Shown: positions 1-40,703 of the stretch, piece after piece
Numbering within the stretch: position 1 is the stretch's first letter
Layout: the number at the start of each line of letters is the position of its first letter
Source of the DNA: Molanna angustata
Lineage: Eukaryota; Arthropoda; Insecta; Trichoptera; Molannidae
Direction: 5' to 3'
DNA length: 64,000 bases
NCBI GenBank assembly: GCA_963576475.1
Contig: OY754977.1
Span: forward strand, 35,135,872-35,199,871
Made by a program: the position numbers and the translations under genes
The notes under the pieces: model-generated
The model's database searches: none
What the model was told of the DNA's origin: nothing
What the model saw: only the letters and a program-made list of their open reading frames with translations

Positions 1-45
1 CGGACTGCTTAAAGTAATTAATCTAATATTTAAAAGCCAAATTAC

Positions 46-28740
<28,695 letters not shown>

Positions 28741-30000
28741 GCCCCCGCCCGGGGCATGAGGGGGGGGAGACCGCGCGCCTGGACCCGTCTCACAACAACA
28801 CCACCAATACTTCACCTCCCATCACACACACTACACCACACAATACAGGATGCATTTACTTTAAATACATTCGATCGATTGTCTGATAGACCGCGTCTTC
28901 ACCAGGTACGATTGTCCTATACACAACACACCACACAATACTCTACTGCAATTTTACATATTACAGTAAGTACTATTACAACGACACAATTCTAAATATA
29001 TTTAAGTACGTGGCCTTGATTCTCATTGTTCAAACCAAACAAACAGATAAACACAATTCGACGACAACTACAGATGTACAAAAATCAATCTAGAACAACA
29101 GTCATCCTACCACAATAATTACTATGAATCATTTGTCTAACTGCAGTTACTACACGAGGACCGCGCACACATTTGACATTTCGTCCGAAATATGACAAAA
29201 CACACCAACAAATATAAATGAAAAAACAAATCGGAAGGAACAAAACTAAAATCCTCGACGTCACGCGACAGTCGTATTATTGCGTGACAATCGAAGGATT
29301 GATTGAACTGTAAAATATCGCTAAATAATAAATATTCGGTCTGTTTAACTAATAATCGATATCACAAGTAACTCTCCATTCAACCTCGGGTCGATTACCA
29401 TCGTAGATAGTAAATTAAATAACAAACACTCCCGAATATACAATTCTTCCTAATATTACATACACCTTACAATTCGCATTACACCTTACAATAATACCAT
29501 GTAGACAAGCAAGTTAGTGTCAAGTGCGACCACTAACTGGAAACCGATTCACTCCGATCAACTGTCAAAATTAGTTTTACGTTTTATTAAACCGATCGTC
29601 ACTCGCAAGACGATAATGTTTGTTACACTTCATTTTCGACGATTGTCAACTGACACCGCGGAATATGTCAAACACAAAAAAAGACAGAAGACGCGCGAGA
29701 GAAAATCCTTGGAAAAAGTCCCTGCACGCGATGCGACCGCTATCCAGTTCGTGATGTGTTCCGTGAGAGCCAGTGAGAGCGCAGCGCGCACAGATGGCGC
29801 GTGGCGTCGGAAAACACAAAACTGACGGAGATTGTGGCGCCGCGACGCCGACGGTCGATAAAACAGCCGTCTGTTTTAGGAAAATTTGTCGGGAACAAAA
29901 CGATACCGTCTTTTCTTTTCATTTAAACGACCATGCACTTCCGTAAATAAAAACAAACCGGTAAACAAAAATATAATCTTTGGGCTATGAAAAACGAGTG
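28741..30000 (-). promoter_or_regulatory. Probable promoter/5' UTR region of the flippase gene
   Basis: Upstream of the candidate start codon the sequence is rich in CpG and intermediate in GC, especially 29640-29880 (runs of gcgcg, cgccgcgacgccg), in contrast to the AT-rich flanks. No TATA box or single start site can be fixed by eye. Beyond that I see no ORF with recognisable homology; the ORFs here are shadows of the GC-rich composition. Confidence 0.35.
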
Positions 30001-30265
30001 GGTTGTGACCAACACAAAACTCTCCACACCATAGTAAGCATTCATTTTATTTTTCTTGAAATATTGACAATCTCCAAATGCATTTTTATGATGCACGCCA
30101 TACGCCGTACACCATACGCCTTACATACAAACACATTACGATGAAACTCACAGTGTGCACTCTCTACACGATACCCGTTGAGAAATTGATGTAAAAAAAA
30201 TACGCTTAAAAATTGTGAAATCATGACTCTCCACTATTCCATAGTGTGGAGAGCAAAAAATTTTT
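29990..30265. repeat. Dispersed non-autonomous repeat, copy A
   Basis: Opens 'aacgagtgggttgtgaccaa', then CTCTCCACACCATAGT (30020-30035), and closes with the inverse (CCATAGTGTGGAGAG, 30239-30253). The middle shares 'attacgatgaaact' type sequence with copy B at 34645-35134. Confidence 0.6.
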
Positions 30266-30469
30266 TTTGTTTATTTTTTTATTGACATACAGAACCAAAA
30301 GTTTATAGTATGTATATATATTTATTAAAATCAAAGAATGAATATGTCCGTGTAAAAAGTATATATATACATCCTCATGCATTCCCTAAACTAAGAATAA
30401 ATGCTTGTACTATAGGTGAACGAAATCGGTCGTGGCAGGATTCGAAGTCGCGACCAATGGATTACTAAC

Positions 30470-30933
30470 CCAGCGTTTCTTAAAAAAATGTTAAAGAAAC
30501 TCTGGAACTTTTTAAAAAACAAATTTGAGATTTTGTATTTGTATATTTTTATACCAATTTTCAGCGTTTTAGCTTTTATGGTTTTTGAGATATATGGAAA
30601 TGAAAAGTAAAAATTCAAAAGTTAATAACCCCTGACTGAAAAAAAAAATTGTAGGCCTACAATTTTCTATATATTTTGAAATTTTAAGCTCTGTGCATTG
30701 AGCGGATCAAAAGTTATAAGGAACACACACAGACACACTAAATGATCTACACCGAATTCTGAGTAAATCCATATATATATAGAACATATATGCTGCGAAG
30801 CCTCTAAGTTGGTGTTTTTTTTCCTTCAAAGTTGAAAAATATAGACCTGGCATGCAAATCTCGCGTCTCTTGGCTTGATAATTTGTCGGTATGCTAAGAG
30901 AAAAGAATTCTCTTGAACAAATCGACAGCTGGA
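30470..30933 (-). mobile_element. Helitron-like copy 4, 3'-truncated, reversed
   Basis: On the minus strand starts A|TCCAGCTGTCGATTTGTT, then follows the family consensus for about 460 bp and stops at 'aagaaacgctg'. The remaining 3' half is missing. Confidence 0.75.
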
Positions 30934-30999
30934 TTATATTTGAAAGTTGGTACCTGTTAGTTGCCTGAAAATCTATACACAAATAAAATCAATAACGAC

Positions 31000-31220
31000 C
31001 ACCGATCGCCGTGTCACAGTTGGTAAACCGTTTGGCTTATGTGCGGGCGTCCAGGGTTCGATCCCCAGCAGAGGAGAAATTTATTTAAATTCATTCATTT
31101 TTCAATCAAATATAATTTATCTATGCTAGAAATACTGGTTTGTTGGAAGAAATATTCATATGGCAATAAACTCACCACTTGCGCGGGGTGCAAGGGTGTT
31201 GATTGTTGTTATTATTATTA
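31000..31220 (+). repeat. tRNA-derived SINE, full-length type
   Basis: A box TGTCACAGTTGGT, B box GGTTCGATCCC, body 'gagaaatttatttaaattca', tail 'ggaagaaatattcatatggc'+'aataaactcacc' and (TTA)n. The best SINE copy in the window. Confidence 0.8.
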
Positions 31221-31708
31221 AACAAATCTAATATATAAAAGTTGAACATACCCCGTCCGTGTGATTTGATCGATGACTTTCCCATGTCGATGATAGTTGA
31301 ATCCAATGGTTGACCGAATGACGAACCGAACAGCAAGAAGAGTACATAAGTAAATACCTATGTATATTTATATACTATTTGTCACATAGGTACATTTATA
31401 TCACTACACAAGACATCACTTCGTTAATTGAATGTTTAATAATCGATGTAAAAAATATCACATAGGTAACAAAAAAATATATTTATAATATAAATATAAC
31501 ATCAAAACTAGGCAACTTGTGAATAATATAATATTGTGCAGTACAGTACAGTACAGTACAGTACAGTACAGTACAGTTATTGTTGTGCTCACGGTTTGGT
31601 CAATTGACTTTACTTGTGTCAACGTTATAAAGGCCACTTTTTAATCGTTATAATTAAATTACTAAATATTAATAATAATTTTATATAAAAGACGATTATA
31701 TTTATTTA

Positions 31709-31740
<32 letters not shown>

Positions 31741-33460
31741 TAATAAGACACTTGCAGATGCAGACACAGAAGATAATGAAGGCCGCAAGATCACACTCAA
31801 AATGTTCTTATAAAAATAAATAGTTATTTTTTTATTTTATTTATTTATTTATTATATAATTAATCGACGGGTGTATATATATATATACGATTAAGAAAAG
31901 TAGTGTAATTTGTAAACATCGCAGTATAAAATTTTATTTATAACAAAAAATATTCTGTATATTATTATTATGTATTGTTGTACGGTGAGGAGGTCCAGTG
32001 AAGAGAGTGAAAGTGTTGCGCCCCTCTCTGTGACGCGGGGCGGCGGCGGCGGCGTGGCCCCATAGGGCCGAGCCTTTCTTCTGTCCTCTGACTGCTACAC
32101 GATGTCTGTACCTGCGCCTCTCAACCTGTAAACAAAAAGAAATATTTTTTTAATTTTTTGTGTTAAAAAATTGGAAGTACATTTATAATTAAAAAATAAA
32201 ATAGGTCTTCTCACTAAAAACGTTTGGAAGTAAAAAATAGAATCTTTGGAAAAATAATAGATTCAATTTAATTTGTTGACAAATTTTTGGTCCTATCGAT
32301 TTATTATTTATTTACCTTTTATCACACCATATTTATAATGACAACAATAAGTAGATTACTGCTGCCCAACTAGGAAATCCTGTTCTAGGGCTAGCAGTTT
32401 ACAATTTTTATTGACAATTATATGCAATTATGAACCAGGTGATTGTTCCCGTTCCACACTAAATCTGTATGTACACAATCTCAACTTTCGGCACTCACAA
32501 TCATTACCTCAACAAACATATGGGCTCACACAAAACAGATCAACCAGGTCCCAATGTCCGCCATAATACCTGTCATAAATCCAATCTCTGACGCGATTTT
32601 TATTTCAGAACCATAGAAAGAGAGTATTTATCTATGTATGTTGGTGTAATTAATATGAATCACATGGTTCCCAAATTAATCAAATAATTTTATGTGTTTC
32701 TCAGAGAGCATCGCGAACACAATACGGCATAGTTACAAATGTTGTTAATAATTTTAATTTTGAATTATTTAAGTAGTTATTGTTGAATACTAAGTATTTG
32801 TGTTACTTCTGTTCTCCCATAATTTATGATGTCAGGTTAGTCTATTCAGATTACAGTAATATATAACCAGAGGACCCACCTTGATAAGGTGCCTTTATTT
32901 ATAAACATTCAATATAAAATGAAAAATCATTATCAATCTAATACTAAAGTAACATAACGTACCTACACAATTTGAATAAATTTTCAAAAACAGAATTTAC
33001 AAATATTTCAATAATTCTACAAATATGAATATTGATTTTCATTAAAGAATTTTTGAAATTGATGAGTTTATTTCTAATTTATATTTTTACTAGATGTCCC
33101 TAACATGTAATGAATGTCGTGTTAACTTTTAGTTAAACTTAATTAAGGATTTTACAGATTTTACTATCGTACCTAATAAATTGTAATAAAAAAAATATTT
33201 AGTTCAATAGTTTATTAGGAGGAAATAAAAAATAATTGCTGGCTCGCATTGCGGTGTGTTTTAATTTAGGTATTTATAAATTAAAATTAAAAAGTTGCGT
33301 CTTTGAAATAAAGAAAAGTTTGTTTTTACGTCTTCAATATAAGTTTGCACAAGTTTTTTTTGGGATAGAATATACTTAACTTGTTAAATTACTTTTAATA
33401 AAACCATAATTTAATTTAACACTGTAACTACAAGGATCATGCAATCGAAGGATAATATGA
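31220..33460. other. Non-coding, AT-rich, no clear gene
   Basis: Contains (ACAGT)n at about 31545-31577, the possible exon at 31984-32128, a short dispersed repeat at 32350-32400 (ctgcccaactaggaaatcct) also seen at 6008-6060, and otherwise AT-rich sequence without recognisable content. Confidence 0.5.
31984..32128 (-). other. Possible GC-rich exon with downstream AATAAA
   Basis: On the minus strand a polypyrimidine stretch and 'tttacag' precede a GC-rich block in one open frame (starts VERRRYRHRVAVRGQKKGSA, with an Ala run LWGHAAAAAP). The frame ends about 60 codons on, and AATAAA follows near 31940. It could be a terminal exon of a minus-strand gene or an upstream non-coding exon of the flippase gene. 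No homology recognised. Confidence 0.25.
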
Positions 33461-33680
33461 AAATCTAAGAACCTAGTTATTTACTATTTTAATATTTAAA
33501 TAATTATTCTTGCTATAAAACAAAATACCTCTAAATTTAATCTGGTCTTCGCGAAAAAATATTGTTTTTATGTACACAGATTTGGTGATATACAATAGTT
33601 GTTCGTGTTTCATACATTAGAAGGTTATAATAGATGTGCATATTTGGGTACCTACATCCTGTATGCCCAAGGTCAAAGGC
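33460..33680. repeat. Dispersed repeat shared with 56570-56790
   Basis: Both places have 'catacattagaaggt', 'gatatacaata', 'atgtgcat/agtgtgcat' and similar flanks over about 200 bp. Class unknown. Confidence 0.55.
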
Positions 33681-33812
33681 GTTAACAGCGGCCTTAATGC
33701 GAGATTTTTTTATCTCAAAACTCGGTCAAAAGAACAATTTACAAGATGTAGACAACGTTAATTCGTAAATAACAACGAACATATAAAATATAAATACCTA
33801 CTTATACCTACT

Positions 33813-34333
33813 CTAGGTATAAATGAAAACACTAATTTGTTTAAGTTTCACTATTTCATTTAAAATTGGCACTGACCGGTATCGATCTGTTGAATATCAT
33901 CGTCAGAGTGCGCGAAAACGAATGTGAACAGAGTATAAATATAATATAAATATTGGTAGACAACCTTTTTTTGTAAAGTCCTATCAGTTCGATATATTAT
34001 TGAGAATCCTGGATTCTCAATAATATATATATTTATTATAATTCGTTTCTATATTGTATAATGTAATTATCAGTTTTTCTCTCTACTTCAACATTACTAA
34101 ACTTTATATACATCACACATACATATATTTACCATACTGTTTTCTTCATCAGTTCTTTCTGGCAATGCTAATCGAACTGAGGTTGTCTACCAATATTTCA
34201 ATTATATTTATACTCTGTTCACATTCATTTTCGTGCACTCTGACGATGATCTTCAACAGATCGATACCGGTCAGTGCCAGTGTTAAATTAAACAGTGAAA
34301 CTTAAACACATTAGTATTTTCATTTATACCTAG
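33813..34333. mobile_element. Foldback/MITE element with about 150-bp inverted arms
   Basis: Left arm 33813-33967 and right arm 34180-34333 are inverted copies at roughly 90% identity (shared: ctaggtataaatgaaaa, ggcactgaccggtatcgatc, gaacagagtataaatataat). The central loop holds another palindrome, attgagaatc-ct-ggattctcaat, near 34000. No coding capacity. Confidence 0.85.
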
Positions 34334-34644
34334 TATTATGGAGTTTCACCACGAATTATCCGTCGACAAAATTAACTTTTAATTAATTAAAAGATAAATA
34401 CTTATTTTGCATTATATGTATGTAGGTATACAGAGTATTATAAATTCATAACGTTAAAAGAACAAGATACTGAAGGAACATATTGTATAAAAAGATGGCT
34501 TACTATAAGTAGGATAACCTGGCTAGAAGGTTTGTTATTAAAGTGAAAATGTCAGATATTAATTGAATACAAAAGTATACAATCAAGAAACCATATTTAT
34601 AATTTATTTGAATAACGAACATCCGTTCAAAAAGTCGACTTTAT

Positions 34645-35134
34645 TAACAAACGAGTGGGTTGTGGCTAATGCCAAACTCCTCACTAACAAGTCACTATAA
34701 ATTATTCAAAGTTTGTATAGAAAAATTTGGGCAATTTCATAAAATGTTTAATTATTTTTTTAATAATTATTTTATCATGTAAACTTGATAATTGCCATTT
34801 ATGAAAGTGATGTGCCTTTTTACCAATTTGAAAAAAAAAATCAAATTTTAAGTTTTCTGAGCTTGGCGTCACTTTGAAATAAATGATATTAAAAAAATTG
34901 AGAAGCACTATTCGGATATCCTTCAAAATCTAATGGGGTCTAAGCGAGTATCAGCTATACCAATTTGCAAAATTTGAAAGAAATCGAATAAGTACTTTAG
35001 TCTATAATCGATAAAGTTAAATAAACACGCCGTACATAGCACACACACACACACAGACATATTGTGATGAAACTTTCAGAATACAATCTCAGCATGATAA
35101 CTCCCCAATATATCCTCTTGGGTTAGTGAGGAGT
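34645..35134. repeat. Dispersed non-autonomous repeat, copy B
   Basis: Opens 'aacgagtgggttgtggctaa', carries ACTCCTCACTAAC at 34675-34687 and its inverse GTTAGTGAGGAGT at 35122-35134. Middle has (CA)n and 'tattgtgatgaaact', as in copy A. Confidence 0.6.
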
Positions 35135-35475
35135 AAAAATTGATTAAAACATTAATGAAAAATGTCGTGTCTGTTGACTTGAAATTGAATTGTCTATTTC
35201 TTTCAACGAGTGATATTTGAAAAACAAACTTAACCAAGGTTTACCCGAGAGACTAGTTTCCCGGTCAAATATATTATGTACCCAAGTACCTAATTCACAA
35301 AGTTACGGTACGGTACGGTATTGTGTTATTGACACGTGAAATATATATAATTTAATAATGAAGTATCAAGTATAACACAAGTGGAATGTCAGGAAGTCAT
35401 ACATACATACATACATATTATTAATTTATAAACAGTTATGTATGAGATATGTGTTTTCTGGAATCTTTCAAGTGG

Positions 35476-35807
35476 AAACAATTTTTATAAAAATTGGATT
35501 TAGTGACGACATAGCTTCATACAATTTGTATGGCAGTCGCCTATACACAATATTATGTAAGAAGACTTAATAGTTTGATACTAAATCTCCAAACATACAT
35601 ACATACCATCATGCTGTTTCCATATTCTGGGTAGGAAAAAAGGACTGACCTCCATAATATCATATCTTGACATACATACCTACATGTGTTGTATAGAAAA
35701 CAAAATATCTTAAAATATTAAATAATTTGTATTTATGGGTTTATAGTTTGGTACTTATTCTTAGTATCGCTATCGACAGTTGGATCTCATGTGTTACATG
35801 CAACTAG
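35476..35807 (+). mobile_element. Helitron-like copy 5, 5'-truncated
   Basis: Only the last about 330 bp, ending tatcgacagttggatc, hairpin catgtgttacatg, CAACTAG|T. Confidence 0.75.
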
Positions 35808-36373
35808 TTAAAGTAGTGTAGTGTACATTGTGGTTGTGTTTTACTGAATTTAATTTTATTTCATTAAAAATAATACCACAAAGTGAAAAACAATCGTTTA
35901 TCGAAGATGTAACATTTTTTGTTCGTCCATGATTTTTTGCCATTTTTTTCGAAACACACTGTTTAACATATTTTAGAAATATTATTTCAAATTTGGATGT
36001 TAAGTTTTTTACACCTCCTTAAATAATTTGTCTGAATAAATGTTGAATAAGAGTGGAGACAGGATACATCCCTGTGGTACACCCCTCGCAATATGTACCT
36101 ACCTACCTACCTATATGTTCTGACCCCATGAAAGTTTATGCTTGCACGTATAAAGTAATTTTGATTTAATGCCCTGTGTATTGTGAGTAAACATTGCATC
36201 ATCCAAGACAGACAGACAGGTTGGAGTTGGGAGGTCATAAACCATTGGGGGGGGGGGGGGGTGTTGGGATGATTGACTAAAATAAGATGATACAAGTCTA
36301 AAAACAGTTCGACGATAAACCAGACACTTTAATGCAATTAAGTAACGCAATGGATTAAGATTTAAAAACAATA

Positions 36374-36733
36374 TTACAATAGAATACCGCATTGTATGAG
36401 ATAATTAAAGATCAATATTACAATACAATACCGCATTGTATGAGATAATTAAAGATCAATATTACAATAGAATACCGCATTGTATGAGATAATTAAAGAT
36501 CAATATTACAATAGAATACCGCATTGTATGAGATAATTAAAGATCAATATTACAATACAATACCGCATTGTATGAGATAATTAAAGATCAATATTACAAT
36601 AGAATACCGCATTGTATGAGATAATTAAAGATCAATATTACAATAGAATACCGCATTGTATGAGATAATTAAAGATCAATATTACAATACAATACCGCAT
36701 TGTATGATATAATTAAAGATCAATATAACAATA
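36374..36733. repeat. Minisatellite, 44-bp unit x 8 (left part)
   Basis: Unit 'aaagatcaatattacaatag'+'aataccgcattgtatgagataatt'. Continues beyond the LINE at 40623-40703; the LINE split one array. Confidence 0.95.
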
Positions 36734-36842
36734 TAATCAAGACAGGGAGTTGTGGAGGATCAAGGAGGAGGCCTATTATTATTATTATTATCGAGATGTC
36801 AAGCAGGCAGCAAAAAGCTGATATGCTTGAATGAGTCCAGTG

Positions 36843-39684
36843 TCACAGCAATCCATCCAGTCCGTTCTTAAATGAGTTAACACTCTCAGTAACAACCAGA
36901 TCCTGAGGCAGCTTGTTCCAAGCATCCACCACTCTATTGCTCAAGAAGTGTTTGTACGGATTCTGACCAAACGCACTTCTATTTAACTTCAGGCTATGGC
37001 CACGCAAGCGCTCGTTTTGATTCTGAGTGTATATATGCGGGAGTTCAGGACAGTCATAATGATTGTTTAGCACTTTATATGTCTCAATGAGGTAACCCCT
37101 CGTTCTTCTTTCTTTAAGCGTTGTCAGTCCCAAGGCTTGGAGCCGCTCCTCATATGTCCAATCCTTAAGCCCCGCTCCCAGTTTGGTGAACCTTCGCTGC
37201 ACTCTTTCCAGCAGTGCAATGTCCTTCTCAAAATATGGTGACCAAATTTGGAAACCATATTCTAATAGCGGCCGGACATAAGTCTTATACATTTTCACCA
37301 GTAATTCTGGGCTAATATTATTAAACGTTTTACGTATCAGATATGTCATACTGTTAGCTCGCTTTACTATACCAAGAATATGTTGGTCCCATTTGAGATC
37401 TTTAGACACTGTAATACCCAGATCCCTTTGGCTATTCACTGATCTGAGAATGGTTCCCTCCAATCTGTATTGCAGCTTGGGATTCTTTGGGCCAATATGG
37501 AGAGCTACACATTTGTCAGCATTGAGCTTTATCAACCATTTCTTGGTCCAGGACAACATTTTCTCGAGATCTTCCTGCAGCTGTTGTGAGTGAGTAAGTG
37601 GATTTCCAAAGAACTTGGTGTCGTCCGCAAATAGTTCCGAATGGCACTGGGTGTCTATTGTGAGATCCGATATGTATAGAATGAAGAGTAAAGGTCCCAA
37701 CACTGATCCCTGCGGAACAGAGCTCAGAACTGGTCTCTCAGAAGATAGCTTATCTCCCACTCTCACCTGGAAATGTCTATCCGTCAGAAAATCCTCAATC
37801 CACCTAAGCAGCTTGCCACGTATACCAAGATGGTCCAATTTCAAGAGCAATCTTTTTATCGGAACAGTATCAAATGCCTTCTGAAAATCCAAATATACAT
37901 ATAACATCGACAGGTTCATGTCGGTCGAAGCTCAGGGTCCACCGATGTAAGCATAATAGCAAGTTAGACACAAAAGATCTGCCCGGCATAAAGCCGTGCT
38001 GTTCTGCTCCAATAATATTGTTCTCTCTGACGAAGGCCCGCATCTGATCAACAATAATCCTCTCCATACATTTACACAGAACACTTGTTAAACTGATAGG
38101 ACGGTAATTGCTCGGATCCAGTTTGTTTCCCTTCTTGTAGATTGGTGTGATAGTTGCCCTCTTCCATTCCGTAGGGATCCTTCCAGTGTTAAATGAGTTT
38201 CTCATCAAATGCGTGATAGGTCGACACAGGGACTCGGCACATCTCTTCAAGACAATTGGAGGAACATTGTCTGGTCCCATGGATGAGTGCTCGTCGAGGT
38301 TACACAATACTTTTTTTATGAGATCTTCAGAGAAATTAATGTCGCACAGTGTGTTATTAACTCTTTGAATTCCTTCAACATCTGGGAGTGGACCATCTGG
38401 TTCTCTAATAAACACCTTCTGAAACTGATCTGCAAATATATTTGCTATCTCTTCACGAATTGATGTTGTTCCTCCCCCCTCAACATTCAACACGGGAGGA
38501 ACATTTACCCTCGAGGACAGTTGCTTATTCACATAATTAAAAAAAGGTTTGCTTCCACTCGTCACTATTCTCTCCTCGAACTCTCTACGACAATCTCTCA
38601 TGAAGGATGTAACTTTGTTATTCTGCTTTCTATAAATTTGGTAATCAACTGGTAATTTCGTCCTTCTGTATTTGTCCCAACTCTTTCTTTTTTCCTTAAT
38701 TAATTGTATTGTCTGGAGATTAATCCAAGGTTTATTAATATTAATCTTCTTTCCTTTAATCGTTGTGGGTGTATGGATGTCCAATGTGCTCATTACTTCA
38801 CATTTAAACCTGTTCCAGATCTCATCAATATTACTTGAGAGATTGGTAATAAAAGAGAAGTCTCTCTCCATCATACTTGTCTCAGTGACGTTGTAATCTG
38901 TTAAGTTATAGTTTTTTCTCAATATTTCATCTTGCGACCCTTGTAATAACTCCAGATGCAACTGTAGTAAAGCTATTAGGGCAACGTGATCACTCTTACC
39001 TATGCATGGTTCATATTTTATTTCACTTATAAGATTTTCCTCATTAACCATGACAAGATCCAATATAGAAGGGGTGTGGTTTGCCCTGTATCGAGTCGGC
39101 TGGTTAACCAACTGGTAAAGATTGCTATTTGAATACATTTCCAAAAACAAGTTTTCGTGTGTGTTGGAACTTTGTAAGTTTTGAAGAGGCCATGTTAAAC
39201 CTGGTAGATTGAAATCTCCAAAAATCAGAGTGGTCAATGTTTCACCAGTAAAAGCCTGTATATTGTTGTATAGAGCATTGTCATCACTTATGCTCGAAGA
39301 AGGAGGCCTGTATATGCCACCAATCACAAAAGTCAAGTTAGCAATATGGACATTAAGCCATATGGCTTCAGTGTAACCAAAATTTTCTCTCAATCTTAGT
39401 GAGGCCTTAATAGGTATGTCTTGGTATTTTTCAGCCACATATATTATGACTCCGCCTCCACGCTTATCTACTCTGTCACATCTGAATATAGAATAGTTTG
39501 ATATATTTACAATAGAGTCAGGAATATCACCATTCAGCCACGATTCACTCAACAAAATAAGCACTGGACGTACTCTTTCAATTTCAATCAACAACGAATC
39601 CAACTTTGCCGTAAGGGATGCTATGTTCGTATAGAGTATGGGCAGGGTTACAAACTTATTCGCTATTGGTTTTTTTGTAACTTA
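36843..39684 (-). pseudogene. LINE ORF2: endonuclease and reverse transcriptase, one frameshift
   Basis: The open frame starts near 39684 (VTKKPIANKFVTLPILYTNI) with no ATG for about 150 codons, although the AP-endonuclease begins at once (LYTNIASLTAKLDSLL, LLSESWL, GGGVIIYV, GDFNLPGLTW, KSDHVAL). Reverse transcriptase: ITPIYKKGNKLDPSNYRPIS, EQHGFMPGRS, YLDFQKAFDTVP, PQGSVLGPLLFILYIS, LFADDTKFF (F-A-D-D), C-terminal LLERVQRRFTKL and AWNKLPQDLV. One break: near 37895, where V-D-V-I should meet Y-L-D-F-Q-K, four extra bases shift the frame. Otherwise open to the stop at 36843. Confidence 0.88.
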
Positions 39685-40373
39685 GTAATTCGTGGACACC
39701 CCCGTATATATTTTATTGTTATGTCAACTTCACCACTATTTTGACGACTCTTCAATTCTTCCCTCAGTGTCTTGAGATGCTCCAGTTGAGCAGGAGTGAG
39801 ATCACTCTTGATTCTACCAGGCCTCGGAAGCCGCTTCTTGTTCCTGAGAATCGTCATTGCTTGTTCCCTAGATTCCATTATCACTTTGAGGGGTCGCCAT
39901 TTTTGTTCCCCTTGTTGGCGCTTTCCCAGACGGGACACCTTTATTGCCATATTAGGGACATTAGTCAACACTTTGATAATTTTTCCCACTTCAATTTTAT
40001 CATGTTGGATCCTATCCGCAGACTCCTGGGCACTAGATTCAGGAACATCATAAATGATGATGTTTCTAGATCGTGTTTCCCGCTCTACAAGTTCTTCAAG
40101 GACCTCTTGTTGAGAGCCTGTTTCTCTTGGTCCAGTTTTGAGTCTTTCAATATCCTGTTGCATCTCATTCAGTTTCTTGATGAGTAAGGGGACCTCAGAG
40201 AGCCCCTTTTGACAGTCCTGGCAAAATAATCTCAAGACCCTGGTATTCAAGGCCAAACATTTAATTTCCGTTGCTGTTAGTTTTAAGCACCTTGCACAGG
40301 TGTCCTTCTGGCAACTGTCACACTTGTAGTGAATATCATGGCTAGAATCCACACCACACACAAACTGAGCCAT
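39663..40373 (-). CDS. LINE ORF1 protein, PHD-like zinc finger and RRM-like region
   Basis: 236 residues from an ATG at 40373. N-terminus has Cys/His pairs (KCDSCQKDTCARC … FCQDCQKGL) like a PHD/RING-type zinc-binding motif. Then a coiled-coil stretch (LLIKKLNEMQQDIERLK), and an RRM/C-terminal domain (SRNIIIYDVPES … VSRLGK … RPLKVIMESREQA … IKSDLTPAQLEHLKTLREEL … YIRGCPRITK) as in CR1/L2 ORF1. It should bind element RNA in a ribonucleoprotein. Ends LQKN Q stop, where the codons CAA AAA AAC overlap the start of the ORF2 frame. Confidence 0.88.
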   Translation of the reverse strand: MAQFVCGVDSSHDIHYKCDSCQKDTCARCLKLTATEIKCLALNTRVLRLFCQDCQKGLSEVPLLIKKLNEMQQDIERLKTGPRETGSQQEVLEELVERETRSRNIIIYDVPESSAQESADRIQHDKIEVGKIIKVLTNVPNMAIKVSRLGKRQQGEQKWRPLKVIMESREQAMTILRNKKRLPRPGRIKSDLTPAQLEHLKTLREELKSRQNSGEVDITIKYIRGCPRITKLQKNQ

Positions 40374-40622
40374 TGTAAGATTATTACTAAGTATACACCA
40401 CAGCCAAACTTTGAAGCACTATAAATGCACAAAACCAATTATTTTTGAAAGAAATTTTGTTAAACGGGTGATAATGAGCTAATTTTTAATATTTATACAA
40501 CTTTTATCAAAAATTGGTTAGTATTTTCAGATTAATTTAGTTATAATTAGACACATTCACACTAAGACACAAGACTTGACAGATGTTATTGTTACATGGA
40601 TGAAAACTGGCTGAAGAAGAAG

Positions 40623-40703
40623 ATAACAATAGAATACCGCATTGTATGTGATAATTAAAGATCAATATTACAATACAATACCGCATTGTCTGAGATAATT
40701 AAT
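40623..40703. repeat. 44-bp minisatellite (right part)
   Basis: Nearly two units of the array at 36374-36733, on the other side of the inserted LINE. Confidence 0.9.

Larger units (their letters stand above)
36734..40622 (-). mobile_element. CR1/Jockey-group LINE, 3.9 kb, inside the 44-bp minisatellite
   Basis: Minus-strand order: 5' UTR (40622-40374), ORF1 (40373-39663), ORF2 (about 39680-36843), 3' end with (ATA)n. ATAACAATA flanks both ends (36725-36733 and 40623-40631), while the other array units read ATTACAATA, so it is probably a 9-bp target duplication. The 3' terminus carries about 40 bp antisense to an RTE LINE tail (36735-36775). Confidence 0.88.

Noticed and set aside
29517..29825. 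102-codon plus-strand ORF
   Set aside because: It lies in the CpG-rich upstream region with no recognisable domain or splice context; probably composition-driven.
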